In this document: positions 42,453-51,710 of the stretch, in pieces
Layout of the letters: every line of letters begins with the position of its first letter
How positions within the stretch are numbered: position 1 is the stretch's first letter
From: Epilithonimonas sp042695135
Lineage (GTDB): Bacteria; Bacteroidota; Bacteroidia; Flavobacteriales; Weeksellaceae
Assembly (NCBI RefSeq): GCF_042695135.1
Contig: NZ_CP170547.1
Coordinates: 1,302,001-1,366,000, forward strand
Direction: 5' to 3'
Length of the DNA: 64,000 nt
Translations under genes and position numbers: made by a program
Notes under the pieces: generated by a model
The model's input: the letters and a program-made list of their open reading frames with translations, nothing else
Database searches by the model: none
What the model was told of the DNA's origin: nothing

Positions 42453-44177
42453 ATGAATTTATTTACGGAATCCAATCTTAGCGCTGAAGTTCTTCAGGCG
42501 ATTGGCGACCTCGGCTTCGTAGAGCCGACAGAAATCCAAAAACAGACTATTCCTTTTATCTCCACAGATACTCGCGATCTTATCGCACTTGCGGCAACAG
42601 GAACAGGCAAAACAGCAGCGTTTTCGCTTCCGATTTTGGATATGATAGACGACAAGAGTCGTAAAATCCAATTTTTGGTCCTTTGCCCTACTAGAGAACT
42701 TTGCCTCCAGATTACCAAAGACATCAAAAACTATACTAAATACCTGAGAGACATCAAGACTACAGCAGTCTATGGTGGAAGCAGTATTATGGATCAAATC
42801 AAATCCCTTAGAGAAAAACCACAGATCATCGTGGGAACTCCGGGACGTGTGATAGATATGATCAACAGAAAAGCATTGGACTTTTCTGAAACACAATGGG
42901 TAGTTTTAGACGAAGCTGACGAAATGCTTTCTATGGGGTTCAAAGACGATTTGGAAACTATATTAAGAGAAACGCCGGATACAAAACAAACTTTCCTTTT
43001 CTCTGCTACAATGAGCAAAGAAGTGGAACGTATTTCTAAAAATTATTTGACAACGCCTCACAGAATTACTGTTGGGTCTGTCAATGAGGTTAAGAAAAAC
43101 ATCCTTCACGAATTTTATGTAGTTGGTTACAGACAGAAGAAAGAAGCTCTTAAAAGACTGATTGACGCCAATCCAAACCAATATTCCATTATTTTCTGTA
43201 GAACAAGAATGGAAACGCAGGAGGTTGCAGATTTCTTGATGCAAAATGGTTATGCGGCAGATGCACTTCACGGTGATCTTTCTCAGGCTCAAAGAGATAC
43301 AGTAATGAAGAAATTCAGACTGAAAAATATTGATATTTTGGTAGCGACAGACGTTGCAGCCAGAGGATTGGATGTTGATTCTTTGACACACGTTATCCAT
43401 TTCTCTTTACCAGATGATCCGGAAGTTTTCGTTCACAGAAGCGGAAGAACAGGACGTGCAGGTAAAAACGGAATCTCGATGACGTTGGCAAAACCAGAGG
43501 AAAGCAGAAAAATGAAGCAGATCAAGGCAGAAACCAAGATCGAAATCGTTGAGAAAAAAATCCCTACCGGAAAGGAAATTATTAAAGCTCAGGTTGGTGG
43601 TGTTTTCGAAAAATTATTGACGGAACACGTTGATGTTATTGATTTTGACGAAAGTTTGATTCCAGATCTTTCTGCCTTTACAAAAGAACAATTAGTAAGC
43701 CAGTTATTACAATTTCAATTGAAAGAAATGGCTACTTATTATCAAAATAGCAATGATCTTGCAGATCAGAAATTCGGTGCCGGCAGAGATGACAAACCGG
43801 GAAGAAGAGAGAGAGATGGCAGAGACAGAGAAAGAGGCTCCAGAGATGGTGGTTCTTTCCGAGACAGAGACAGCAGAGGAGATCGTGGTGGCGACAGAAA
43901 TGCCAGCAGAGAACGCAAGCCAAAACGCAATAATGAAGATATGGTAAGGTTCTTTTTCAACTTAGGAAAAAGAGATCAGCTGAAGAAAGTTGATATGCTT
44001 GAGATCATTAACAAAGCGACTTCCAAATCTAAAAAAAGAGCCGATATCGGTGATATAGAAATTCTTGAAAAATTCAGTTTCTTTGAAATTGAAAAATCAT
44101 TCAAAAATGAAGTCATGAATGGATTAACTGAAATGAAGTTTCGGGGAAAAGAAATGAGAGCAGAAGTTGCCAATTAA
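42453..44177 (+). CDS. DEAD-box RNA helicase with DbpA-like RNA-binding domain
   Basis: A 574-aa ATP-dependent RNA helicase of the CsdA/DeaD group. Motif I ATGTGKT (48-54), DEAD (153-156), SAT and HRSGRTGRAG are intact. After the core comes a low-complexity Arg/Asp/Gly-rich segment (about residues 445-495) and a C-terminal DbpA-type RNA-binding domain (MVRFFFNLGKRDQLKKVDML). Likely roles are ribosome assembly and cold-stress RNA remodelling. The Arg/Asp/Gly linker is unusually repetitive and may promote condensate-like RNA interactions (inference). Confidence 0.94.
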   Translation: MNLFTESNLSAEVLQAIGDLGFVEPTEIQKQTIPFISTDTRDLIALAATGTGKTAAFSLPILDMIDDKSRKIQFLVLCPTRELCLQITKDIKNYTKYLRDIKTTAVYGGSSIMDQIKSLREKPQIIVGTPGRVIDMINRKALDFSETQWVVLDEADEMLSMGFKDDLETILRETPDTKQTFLFSATMSKEVERISKNYLTTPHRITVGSVNEVKKNILHEFYVVGYRQKKEALKRLIDANPNQYSIIFCRTRMETQEVADFLMQNGYAADALHGDLSQAQRDTVMKKFRLKNIDILVATDVAARGLDVDSLTHVIHFSLPDDPEVFVHRSGRTGRAGKNGISMTLAKPEESRKMKQIKAETKIEIVEKKIPTGKEIIKAQVGGVFEKLLTEHVDVIDFDESLIPDLSAFTKEQLVSQLLQFQLKEMATYYQNSNDLADQKFGAGRDDKPGRRERDGRDRERGSRDGGSFRDRDSRGDRGGDRNASRERKPKRNNEDMVRFFFNLGKRDQLKKVDMLEIINKATSKSKKRADIGDIEILEKFSFFEIEKSFKNEVMNGLTEMKFRGKEMRAEVAN

Positions 44178-44213
44178 TCACAAAACCCGAAAATAAAATA
44201 AAATATTTTGCGT

Positions 44214-44239
44214 AAAAACCTGCTAATCAGCAGGTTTTT
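44214..44239 (+). terminator. Intrinsic terminator after the DEAD-box gene
   Basis: AAAAACCTGCT (44214-44224) pairs with AGCAGGTTTTT (44229-44239) around an AATC loop. Confidence 0.85.
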
Positions 44240-44326
44240 GTGTGTTTTAATCTTAATAAATATTTAATATAAAAGTTTTTAGGTAAGGTTGTTTTTTATC
44301 ATATTTGCAGAAATTAAACCAAAAGA

Positions 44327-44965
44327 ATGGGAATAGGTAATATTTTCAGAGCATTTCAGCCAAAAGATAAAATCTTTTTTGATCTGTTTCTTCGTGTAGC
44401 AGAGAACTTAGTAGAAATGTCAAAAACATTTCACGATGGTTTACTGGAATTTGATATCAATGATGAAACATTGCTGAATCAAATGAGTGATTATGAACAC
44501 AAGTTAGATGATCTTACTCACGAGATCTTTGTTCAGCTGGGGGAGAACTTCATTACACCATTTGACAGAGAAGATATCAACTATCTGGCCTCTGGACTGG
44601 ATGATATTGCGGATTATATTTATGCTTCTGCAAAATATATTTATCTTTATAAAAGCCCGGAAAATAAAGTTTACACAGAGTTCTCTTTACTGATCTACAA
44701 ATCTTGTCTTGAGATCAAAAAAGCGCTCGAGAATCTCAAAGATTTCAAAAATCCGGACGAAGTGAGAGAGTCTTGCATCAAAATCAATTCTTATGAGAAT
44801 ATTGCAGATGATGTTTTGAGCCAGGCTATCGTAAAATTGTTTGAGACCAATGATGCACTTCTGATCATCAAACAAAAATCTATCCTCGACTATCTGGAGA
44901 TCGTTACCGATAAAGCAGAAGATGTTGCCAACACAATGGAAAGCATAGTTATCAAATACGCATAA
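44327..44965 (+). CDS. DUF47 (PhoU-like) phosphate transport accessory protein
   Basis: A 212-aa all-helical DUF47 protein. Conserved pieces are FFDLFLRVAENLVEMSKTFH, YEHKLDDLTHEIFVQLGENF, PFDREDINYLASGLDDIADY and the terminal LEIVTDKAEDVANTMESIVI. DUF47 genes sit directly before pit genes, here with a 24-bp gap, and probably gate or stabilise the Pit permease at the inner membrane face. They belong to the PhoU structural superfamily. Confidence 0.92.
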   Translation: MGIGNIFRAFQPKDKIFFDLFLRVAENLVEMSKTFHDGLLEFDINDETLLNQMSDYEHKLDDLTHEIFVQLGENFITPFDREDINYLASGLDDIADYIYASAKYIYLYKSPENKVYTEFSLLIYKSCLEIKKALENLKDFKNPDEVRESCIKINSYENIADDVLSQAIVKLFETNDALLIIKQKSILDYLEIVTDKAEDVANTMESIVIKYA

Positions 44966-44989
44966 AAGCAGTATCCAAAATTAAAACGA

Positions 44990-46132
44990 ATGGAATTTCC
45001 AATTCTACTAATAATTATTATCGCTTTGGCGCTTATCTTTGATTACATTAATGGTTTTCATGATGCTGCCAATTCTATCGCAACCATTGTTTCTACAAAA
45101 GTTCTTACACCTTTTCAAGCTGTGCTTTGGGCAGCATTCTGGAATTTTGCAGCATTTTTTATCGCTGCTTATGTTGTCGGCGAATTCAAAATTGGGAATA
45201 CGATTGCCAAAACCGTGGATGAAAACTTCATTACACTCGAAGTTATCTTTTCTGGATTGATTGCTGCGATTGCCTGGAATCTGTTAACCTGGTGGTTTGG
45301 GATTCCTTCCTCATCATCGCATACTTTGATCGGCGGATTTATTGGGGCTGCTTTGATGCACGCTTTGATTTCAGATTATCACACCATTGTTAACGCGCAC
45401 CCGGACTATTCTTTCTTTGAAAGTGTCTATCAATCTTTTGTACAACTTTTCTCACAGAATGTAGTGAAGTATAAAGTTGTGATTCCTATCTTCCTCTTTA
45501 TATTTATGGCGCCGCTTATCGGGATGGCAATATCAATTTTGATTACATTGATTATTGTTAATATCTGTAAGAAAGCAAATCCGCATAAAGCAGAACGCGT
45601 TTTCAAAAAACTTCAATTGGTTTCTTCAGCATTATTCAGTCTTGGACACGGAACCAACGATGCTCAGAAAGTAATGGGAATCATCGGAGCAGCAATGATC
45701 TATTTTCATGTCAATATGATGAAAGATCCGCTTTATTTAAATATTCCCGAAGCTGAACGTTTTAACTTTTTTGCAGAACATTACCTTTGGGTACCTGTAG
45801 TATCCTTCCTTGCAATTGCTCTCGGAACGATGAGTGGCGGTTGGAAGATCATCAAAACAATGGGAACCAGAATTACGAAAGTAACACCATTGGAAGGCGT
45901 TGCGGCAGAAACAGCCGGAGCTATTACACTTTTCATAACAGAACAATTGAGAATTCCAGTTTCTACAACGCACACTGTTACAGGCGCAATCATCGGGGTT
46001 GGACTTACGAAAAGAGTATCTGCTGTAAGGTGGGGAATAACTGTTAGTTTACTTTGGGCGTGGATTCTTACGATTCCTATCAGTGCAGTTGTTGCAGGGA
46101 TTACTTATTTGCTTGTGGCGATTATTTTTTAA
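44990..46132 (+). CDS. pit: Low-affinity inorganic phosphate transporter (Pit)
   Basis: A 380-aa inner-membrane PiT-family permease, taking up phosphate (as metal phosphate) with protons. The two inverted signature motifs are present: GFHDAANSIATIVSTKVLTP near the N-terminus and GHGTNDAQKVMGIIGAAM in the second half, with WWFGIPSSSSHTLIGG and RIPVSTTHTVTGAIIGVG. About ten membrane helices. It forms an operon with DUF47 and ends at a terminator at 46157. Confidence 0.95.
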   Translation: MEFPILLIIIIALALIFDYINGFHDAANSIATIVSTKVLTPFQAVLWAAFWNFAAFFIAAYVVGEFKIGNTIAKTVDENFITLEVIFSGLIAAIAWNLLTWWFGIPSSSSHTLIGGFIGAALMHALISDYHTIVNAHPDYSFFESVYQSFVQLFSQNVVKYKVVIPIFLFIFMAPLIGMAISILITLIIVNICKKANPHKAERVFKKLQLVSSALFSLGHGTNDAQKVMGIIGAAMIYFHVNMMKDPLYLNIPEAERFNFFAEHYLWVPVVSFLAIALGTMSGGWKIIKTMGTRITKVTPLEGVAAETAGAITLFITEQLRIPVSTTHTVTGAIIGVGLTKRVSAVRWGITVSLLWAWILTIPISAVVAGITYLLVAIIF

Positions 46133-46156
46133 ATTTAAATTAAATTTATCATATAC

Positions 46157-46187
46157 AGCTTTCCAAAATTTTGGGAAGCTTTTTTTA
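46157..46187 (+). terminator. Intrinsic terminator after pit
   Basis: AGCTTTCC (46157-46164) pairs with GGGAAGCT (46173-46180, one wobble) around AAAATTTT, followed by seven T. Confidence 0.82.
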
Positions 46188-46229
46188 TAATTAAAATCTG
46201 CGAAAACCTCAAAACAAGACAGCAAAATC

Positions 46230-46261
46230 TTGGCAGAACATCTTTAAAAATTGTATTTTTG
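46230..46261 (+). promoter_or_regulatory. Promoter of the polyprenyl synthetase gene
   Basis: TTG (46230-46232), a 21-bp spacer and TATTTTTG (46254-46261) fit the Bacteroidetes consensus; predicted start is near 46265, 15 nt before the ATG. Confidence 0.65.
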
Positions 46262-46279
46262 CCGCAAACAAGTTTTTAA

Positions 46280-47251
46280 ATGGAATTTTTAGATCAGTAT
46301 CAGAAAATAGTAGCAGACGCTATCGAAAAATATACTTTTACCAATAAGCCGGACGAATTATACGGTCCGATGAACTACATTATTTCTCACGGTGGGAAGA
46401 GGCTTCGTCCGATTATGGTTTTGATGGCGTGCGATCTGTTTCAAGGCGATTTGCAAAAAGCGCTCAAGCCTTCTTTAGCAATTGAGTTTTTCCACAACTT
46501 CACGCTCATTCACGATGATATAATGGATGAAGCGCCACTTCGAAGAAACAAACCTACAATTCATACCCTGCACGGGATCAATGTCGGGATTCTTTCCGGA
46601 GATGCACTTCTAATAAAAGCGTATCAGTTTTTTGAAGATCTGGAGCCTGTCTTGTTTAAAGAATGTCTGAAAATATTTTCTGAAACGGGAGCTGTTCTTT
46701 GCGAAGGTCAGCAATTGGATATTAATTTCGAAAATATGTCTAATGTAAGCCACGATGACTATATCAAAATGATCTCCTATAAAACAGGTGTTCTGAGCGC
46801 ATCGTCATTTCAGATTGGCGCTTTGATTGCCGGTGCATCGGAAGAAGAGGCAGAAGCAATGTACAATTTTGGAAAACATATCGGTATTGCTTTTCAGATT
46901 ATGGATGATTATCTGGACGTTTTCGGAAATCAGGCACAGTTTGGGAAAAAACACGCCGGCGATATTTATGAAAATAAAAAAACAATCCTCTATCTTCTTG
47001 CTTTGGAGCACGCTAATGAAGAAGAATTATCTGAACTGAATTACTGGTATTCTAAAAAAACAGATAACATCGACAAAGTTTATGGTGTGGAGAAAATATT
47101 CCGAAGAACAAAAGTTGATGACAAAGTCCAAAGGCTGATACAGAAACATAACGAAATCGGGCAGTCCTATCTTGATAAAATCAATCTTCCAGACGAGAAA
47201 AAACTACCTTTCCGGGAATTAGCAAATTACCTTTTGAGAAGAGAATCTTAA
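46280..47251 (+). CDS. Polyprenyl diphosphate synthase (trans-isoprenyl diphosphate synthase)
   Basis: A 323-aa all-helical prenyl elongase using IPP and allylic diphosphates. The two aspartate-rich motifs are HDDIMDEAPLRR and QIMDDYLDVFG, with GGKRLRP upstream. It probably makes farnesyl, geranylgeranyl or longer diphosphates for quinone side chains or undecaprenyl precursors; product length cannot be judged safely. Single gene with its own promoter. Confidence 0.93.
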   Translation: MEFLDQYQKIVADAIEKYTFTNKPDELYGPMNYIISHGGKRLRPIMVLMACDLFQGDLQKALKPSLAIEFFHNFTLIHDDIMDEAPLRRNKPTIHTLHGINVGILSGDALLIKAYQFFEDLEPVLFKECLKIFSETGAVLCEGQQLDINFENMSNVSHDDYIKMISYKTGVLSASSFQIGALIAGASEEEAEAMYNFGKHIGIAFQIMDDYLDVFGNQAQFGKKHAGDIYENKKTILYLLALEHANEEELSELNYWYSKKTDNIDKVYGVEKIFRRTKVDDKVQRLIQKHNEIGQSYLDKINLPDEKKLPFRELANYLLRRES

Positions 47252-47333
47252 TATGACTATGTATCAGTTTGCCTAACAATGATTTTAAATATTGGTAAAT
47301 TTTTACATAGATAAATTTTTACATTTAAAAAAA

Positions 47334-48287
47334 ATGAAATTCAGGACAGAAGTAGATATTAATGTAAGTGAGAAAAAAATTGGAGTTGAAGATTGTGTCT
47401 TCTCCATCGGATCCTGTTTTGCAACTGAGATGCACGAGAAATTTTCCGATGGCCAGATCCAGTCTTTGAATAATCCTTTCGGGACGATTTTTAATCCGTA
47501 TTCAATTTTCAATGCGATTCAGCAGATTTATGATGCTAAGGAATATCAGGAAAATGATCTGATTTTAGCGAATGAAAGTTACATCAGTCTGGATCATCAT
47601 TCCTCTTTCGATTCCAGATTTGCACACCAGTCGCTTGAGAAGATCAATAAAAATATAGAAGAGGCCAATCAGTTTTTACAGAATACGAGTTTTGTGATTA
47701 TTACATTTGGAACGTCTTACATTTATGAATTTCTTCCAAAGAAAAAGTTGGCTGCAAATTGCCACAAGATTCCGCAAAAGTTCTTTGATAAACGATTTCT
47801 AACCCATCAGGAACTTAACGAATCAATTAGTAAAACCATTGATATTCTGAAAGATATCTGCAAGACTGATGTGCAGATCCTGTTTACGGTTTCGCCGGTT
47901 CGTCATACAAAAGACGGCATTATAGAGAATCAATTGAGTAAATCTAAGTTAATCAATACCATTCACGAATCGATTTCCGGGAAAGAAAATTGCCGTTATC
48001 TCCCTGTTTATGAATTGATGATGGACGATCTTCGGGATTACAGATTTTACAAAGAAGATATGATCCACCCGAATTCTCAGGCGGTTCAATACATTTGGGA
48101 AAAATTCGGGAATGCTTATTTTACAGATGAAACCAAGGTTTTCATTAATGAAAATAATAAAATCCTAACGGCTCTTAACCATAAAACAGCCGACAATAAG
48201 AATCCAAAATATCAGGAATTTTTAGACAAGATCAATCAAAAGATCCTTGAACAGCAAAAGAAAGTGAAACACAAAATCTTTGGTTGA
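47334..48287 (+). CDS. GSCFA domain-containing protein
   Basis: A 317-aa protein with the eponymous motif in FSIGSCFATEMHEKF near residue 36, then FVITFGTSYIYEFL and VSPVRHTKDGIIENQLSKSK, and DMIHPNSQAVQYIWEKF near the end. The pattern (GSC serine, GTS, terminal DxxHP) suggests an SGNH/GDSL-like hydrolase. No signal peptide is seen. The ATG at 47334 follows an A-rich leader and fits family starts; the in-frame ATG at 47292 would add 14 residues. Substrate unknown. Confidence 0.88.
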   Translation: MKFRTEVDINVSEKKIGVEDCVFSIGSCFATEMHEKFSDGQIQSLNNPFGTIFNPYSIFNAIQQIYDAKEYQENDLILANESYISLDHHSSFDSRFAHQSLEKINKNIEEANQFLQNTSFVIITFGTSYIYEFLPKKKLAANCHKIPQKFFDKRFLTHQELNESISKTIDILKDICKTDVQILFTVSPVRHTKDGIIENQLSKSKLINTIHESISGKENCRYLPVYELMMDDLRDYRFYKEDMIHPNSQAVQYIWEKFGNAYFTDETKVFINENNKILTALNHKTADNKNPKYQEFLDKINQKILEQQKKVKHKIFG

Positions 48288-48289
48288 TA

Positions 48290-48331
48290 GTTGATGGTTT
48301 TTAGTTGATAGAATCTTCTGAAACCATCAAC
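48290..48331. repeat. Intergenic hairpin GTTGATGGTTT/AAACCATCAAC
   Basis: A perfect 11-bp inverted repeat (48290-48300 and 48321-48331) is followed by CCAACAACC repeats. A similar GTTGGAAGTT/AACTTCCAAC hairpin lies at 52710-52742 in another gap. Confidence 0.5.
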
Positions 48332-48363
48332 AATTAACTAAGACCAACAACCAACAACCAAAA

Positions 48364-49134
48364 ATGATAGACACGCATACCCATTTATATTCCGATCAGT
48401 TCGATGAAGACCGCAAAGAGATGATTCAGCGGGCTTTGGATAAAGGTGTGGAGAAATTCTTTCTTCCGGCAATTGACTCGGAAACACACCAGAAAATGAT
48501 TCTTTTGGAAACCGAATATCCGGGCAAGATTTTCTCGATGATGGGATTGCATCCATGTTCCGTTCAGCCGGATTCTTGGGAAAACGAATTGCAGCTGGTT
48601 CAGAATTATCTGGATCAAAGAGATTTTGTGGCTATCGGAGAAATTGGAATCGATCTTTATTGGGACAAATCAACTTTGGATATTCAAATTAAAGCTTTTG
48701 AACAACAAATCGATTGGGCAATAGAAAAAGATCTGCCGATTGTAATCCATTCCAGAGAAAGCTTTGATGAAACCTTTGAAGTTCTGGAGAGAAAGAAACA
48801 TCCAAAATTACGTGGTATTTTTCATTGTTTTTCAGGAAATATTGAACAAGCTACACACGCTATTGATCTTAATTTCATATTAGGAATCGGCGGTGTAGTG
48901 ACATTTAAAAACGGAAAGATCGATCAGTTTTTGGATCAGATTCCGTTGGACAAAATTGTATTGGAAACAGATTCGCCATATTTGGCTCCGGTGCCTTTCC
49001 GAGGAAAACGAAACGAAAGTTCTTATCTGGAATTGATTGCAGGAAAATTGGTAGATATTTACGGAACATCATTCCAGGAAATTGATAGAATTACAACTGA
49101 AAATGCATTGAAATTATTTGGACTAGATCAATAA
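48364..49134 (+). CDS. tatD: TatD family metal-dependent DNase
   Basis: A 256-aa amidohydrolase-fold deoxyribonuclease. Metal ligands are the N-terminal MIDTHTHLY (His5, His7), GEIGIDLYWD (Glu), IVIHSRE, FHCFSGN and the late LETDSPYLAP Asp. TatD enzymes act as 3'-5' exonucleases in DNA repair and degradation. Length is normal. It ends at a terminator shared with the convergent rhlE-like gene. Confidence 0.94.
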   Translation: MIDTHTHLYSDQFDEDRKEMIQRALDKGVEKFFLPAIDSETHQKMILLETEYPGKIFSMMGLHPCSVQPDSWENELQLVQNYLDQRDFVAIGEIGIDLYWDKSTLDIQIKAFEQQIDWAIEKDLPIVIHSRESFDETFEVLERKKHPKLRGIFHCFSGNIEQATHAIDLNFILGIGGVVTFKNGKIDQFLDQIPLDKIVLETDSPYLAPVPFRGKRNESSYLELIAGKLVDIYGTSFQEIDRITTENALKLFGLDQ

Positions 49135-49147
49135 TTCTTTAAAATAC

Positions 49148-49174
49148 AAAAACCGGAAATTGATTCCGGTTTTT
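49148..49174. terminator. Bidirectional terminator between tatD and rhlE-like genes
   Basis: AAAAACCGGAA (49148-49158) pairs with TTCCGGTTTTT (49164-49174); the flanks are A-rich on the left and T-rich on the right, and the genes converge. Confidence 0.87.
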
Positions 49175-49177
49175 ATT

Positions 49178-50425
49178 TTATTTTTTTCTGTAGAAATTGC
49201 TTTTATTCTTAGGCTTTTCGGATCGCTGACCTGTGGGTTTTGGTCTTGGCGAGAAAGGCTTGTTGTTGCTGTCTCTTTTTTGCTCCACAAGATTGTCTGT
49301 GTGGAAAGGATGATCTCTTACCACCGGAATTTTCTTCCCGATCAGTTTTTCTGTGTCTCGTAGGTTGGCAAGATCCAAGGCATCTACGAATGAGAAAGAA
49401 GTTCCTTCTGAGCCGGCTCTTCCTGTTCTCCCGATCCGGTGAACGTAAGTTTCGGAAACGTCGGACAATTCGTAATTCACAACATATTTCAGTTCATCAA
49501 TGTCAATTCCTCTTGCGGCAATATCTGTGGCAACAAGGATTCTTGTTCTTTTTGATTTGAAATTGGATAATGCGTTCTGTCTTGCATTCTGAGATTTGTT
49601 TCCGTGGATTGCTTCTGCAGAAATGTTAGACTGATGCAGTCTTTTTACGATCTTATCTGCGCCGTGTTTTGTTCTTGAAAAAACCAAAACCTGATCGAAT
49701 TTCGGATCTTCCAAAAGGTGGATCAAAAGATCGGTCTTGTTATTATTATCAACAAAATAAATACTTTGCTGGATCGTATCAGCAGTCGAAGAAACCGGCG
49801 CAACTTCTACTCTTACTGGATTTACCAATATTTCTGCAGCTAGTTTTGCGATTTCCTTTGGCATCGTTGCCGAGAAAAATAAGTTTTGTCTTTTTACCGG
49901 GATCAGTTTCAGGATTTTCTTCACATCGTGAACGAATCCCATATCCAGCATTCTGTCTGCTTCATCCAGAACAAAAATTTCTAAATGATGAAGTTTTACA
50001 ATGCCCTGAGAAATAAAATCCAGCAATCGCCCAGGTGTAGCGATCAGAATATCAACACCTCTTTTGAGCTGCTGTTCCTGTGCATGCTGTTTTACACCGC
50101 CGAAAACCACGAGTGATTTAAGTTTAAGATGTTTTCCGTAATCCTGGAAATTCTCTTCGATTTGTATGGCCAGTTCACGTGTTGGCGTCAAAATTAAAGC
50201 TTTGATCTGATTTCTGTGTTGTTCCTTAGCAGAAGAAAGATTTTGTAAAATAGGGATGGCAAATGCCGCTGTTTTTCCTGTTCCTGTCTGTGCGCTTCCC
50301 AAAAGATCTCTGCCCTGCAGGATGGATGGGATTGCTTTTTCCTGTATTGGTGTCGGCTGCTCGTAGCCTTGTGCTTTTAATGCATCTAATATTGGCTTAA
50401 TTAAGCCTAATTCGTCAAAATTCAA
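49178..50425 (-). CDS. DEAD-box RNA helicase, RhlE type
   Basis: A 415-aa ATP-dependent RNA helicase. The N-terminal FDELGLIKPILDALKAQGYE is Q-motif context, AQTGTGKT is at 45-52, and VLDEADRMLDMGF, SATMP and HRIGRTGRAG follow. The short Lys/Arg/Pro-rich tail is typical of RhlE. It is one of two DEAD-box genes in the window; unlike the one at 42453 it lacks the DbpA domain. Likely role in ribosome maturation or RNA decay. Confidence 0.93.
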   Translation of the reverse strand: MNFDELGLIKPILDALKAQGYEQPTPIQEKAIPSILQGRDLLGSAQTGTGKTAAFAIPILQNLSSAKEQHRNQIKALILTPTRELAIQIEENFQDYGKHLKLKSLVVFGGVKQHAQEQQLKRGVDILIATPGRLLDFISQGIVKLHHLEIFVLDEADRMLDMGFVHDVKKILKLIPVKRQNLFFSATMPKEIAKLAAEILVNPVRVEVAPVSSTADTIQQSIYFVDNNNKTDLLIHLLEDPKFDQVLVFSRTKHGADKIVKRLHQSNISAEAIHGNKSQNARQNALSNFKSKRTRILVATDIAARGIDIDELKYVVNYELSDVSETYVHRIGRTGRAGSEGTSFSFVDALDLANLRDTEKLIGKKIPVVRDHPFHTDNLVEQKRDSNNKPFSPRPKPTGQRSEKPKNKSNFYRKK

Positions 50426-50444
50426 ATGGAATATTTTATTTAAT

Positions 50445-50482
50445 TTAAAAAAGTAAAAATTCCTCCGTATATTAGGAGGAAT
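50445..50482 (-). terminator. Minus-strand terminator after the lipoprotein gene
   Basis: ATTCCTCC (50459-50466) pairs with GGAGGAAT (50475-50482); read on the minus strand it runs into a T-rich tract. It lies between the DUF6438 gene and the rhlE-like start. Confidence 0.78.
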
Positions 50483-50530
50483 TAATATTGTACAAAGATA
50501 GCCTATTTTAAATAAACTTGAAGAGAAGTC

Positions 50531-51016
50531 TTATTTTACTTTTTCCCACTTCTGATTTTTCTTAAGCTCAACGATGTAATTTGTCAAAGCTGTCAGCTTT
50601 TCCGGCTTTTCGCCTACAGAAAGTCTGATGGATTTTTTGCTTCCGTCTGCAAATACTACTCTCAAATCTTTTTTAGAAGCATCCATGATTTGTTTGTCTT
50701 CATAAGTGTCTTTGAGCGTTTTCACATCTACAGCATCTGTTAACGTAACTAATTTCTGATAATCTTCAGCGCTGATAACGGATTTGAAAGTTCCTTCTCT
50801 TGGCTTGTTCATATCATCCTTAGATCCGCCTTCGGAAAAATTAAAATGTTCTGCTTCCAGAATTGCATTCCTTTCTGAATCGATAGTGATTTTAAATGTT
50901 GGACAAAATCCGAAACAAGGTCCGGCTTCATATTCGATTTTAGAATATTTTGAAACTTGAGATGTTGTGCAAGACATTAGTCCAAAGACAACTAAAAGGC
51001 TTAATAGATATTTCAT
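50531..51016 (-). CDS. DUF6438-type lipoprotein
   Basis: A 161-aa protein with a lipoprotein signal: the LVVFGLMSC lipobox puts the acylated Cys near residue 16. The mature part starts with YSKIEYEAGPCFGFCPTFKI, whose CFGFCPTF motif is typical of DUF6438 domains; the two cysteines probably form a disulfide. It would be a periplasm-facing or surface lipoprotein. Function unknown. It lies downstream of an OMP gene on the same strand (43-bp gap), so they may share a transcript. Confidence 0.78.
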   Translation of the reverse strand: MKYLLSLLVVFGLMSCTTSQVSKYSKIEYEAGPCFGFCPTFKITIDSERNAILEAEHFNFSEGGSKDDMNKPREGTFKSVISAEDYQKLVTLTDAVDVKTLKDTYEDKQIMDASKKDLRVVFADGSKKSIRLSVGEKPEKLTALTNYIVELKKNQKWEKVK

Positions 51017-51059
51017 TATATTTTTTGTGTTTTTATCTCAATAAGTGTTCCGAAACGTA

Positions 51060-51686
51060 TTATTTGAAGCGATATCCTAATCCGATCTGGAAGAAACCGA
51101 TTCTTGTATCTGGAGCGCCCGAAACTGCTGTGTTAAAAGCGCCAAAGTTATATCTTGCATCGGTGAAGATTCTATTGTTAAATTTATATTCTGCGCCTAA
51201 AAATGGGAAGATATTCAGGGTTTTGAATGTGTCGATGCTTCCGTTGTATGCTCCGGAATAATTGAAATTTGATTTAGATTTTGAGGAAAGGTTAAATCCG
51301 AAGTTTACACCACCTGATAAAGAAAAGTTAGGAATGAAATAATATTTCACGGATATTGGCAGTTGTAATTGAGTTGTTATGATTTTTGTCGTCGCAGTTC
51401 CCAATTCTACTACTTCATTTCCGACAATGTCCACAACATCCTCAGAAGTTTGTCCGCCAAGTTGTGTGAAAAGTAATTCTCCCTGTAAAGAAATTTTATT
51501 CGATAAATAATGCTCTGCAATTGCACCAACATAAAAATATGATTTTGAATTAAATTTATAATCATCAAAATTATCAAATTTCCATTTCATATTTGATAAA
51601 TTATAGCCCGCTTTCACTCCAAAATTGGTTTGAGAAAATGAAAAAGAGAATACTGACAATAGTAAAATTGTGTAAAGTTTCTTCAT
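51060..51686 (-). CDS. Porin-family outer-membrane beta-barrel protein
   Basis: A 208-aa protein with a signal peptide (about residues 1-18, ending SFSFSQ) and the common Bacteroidetes barrel start TNFGVKAGYNLSNMKWKFD. Alternating strands follow, ending TRIGFFQIGLGYRFK with a C-terminal aromatic-X-Phe-Lys pattern. It is a PorT-like outer membrane beta-barrel family member of unknown function. The obg gene lies just upstream on the same strand, with no close coupling (24 bp). Confidence 0.85.
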   Translation of the reverse strand: MKKLYTILLLSVFSFSFSQTNFGVKAGYNLSNMKWKFDNFDDYKFNSKSYFYVGAIAEHYLSNKISLQGELLFTQLGGQTSEDVVDIVGNEVVELGTATTKIITTQLQLPISVKYYFIPNFSLSGGVNFGFNLSSKSKSNFNYSGAYNGSIDTFKTLNIFPFLGAEYKFNNRIFTDARYNFGAFNTAVSGAPDTRIGFFQIGLGYRFK

Positions 51687-51710
51687 AGTTATAGTTTTTT
51701 TTGTTTGAAT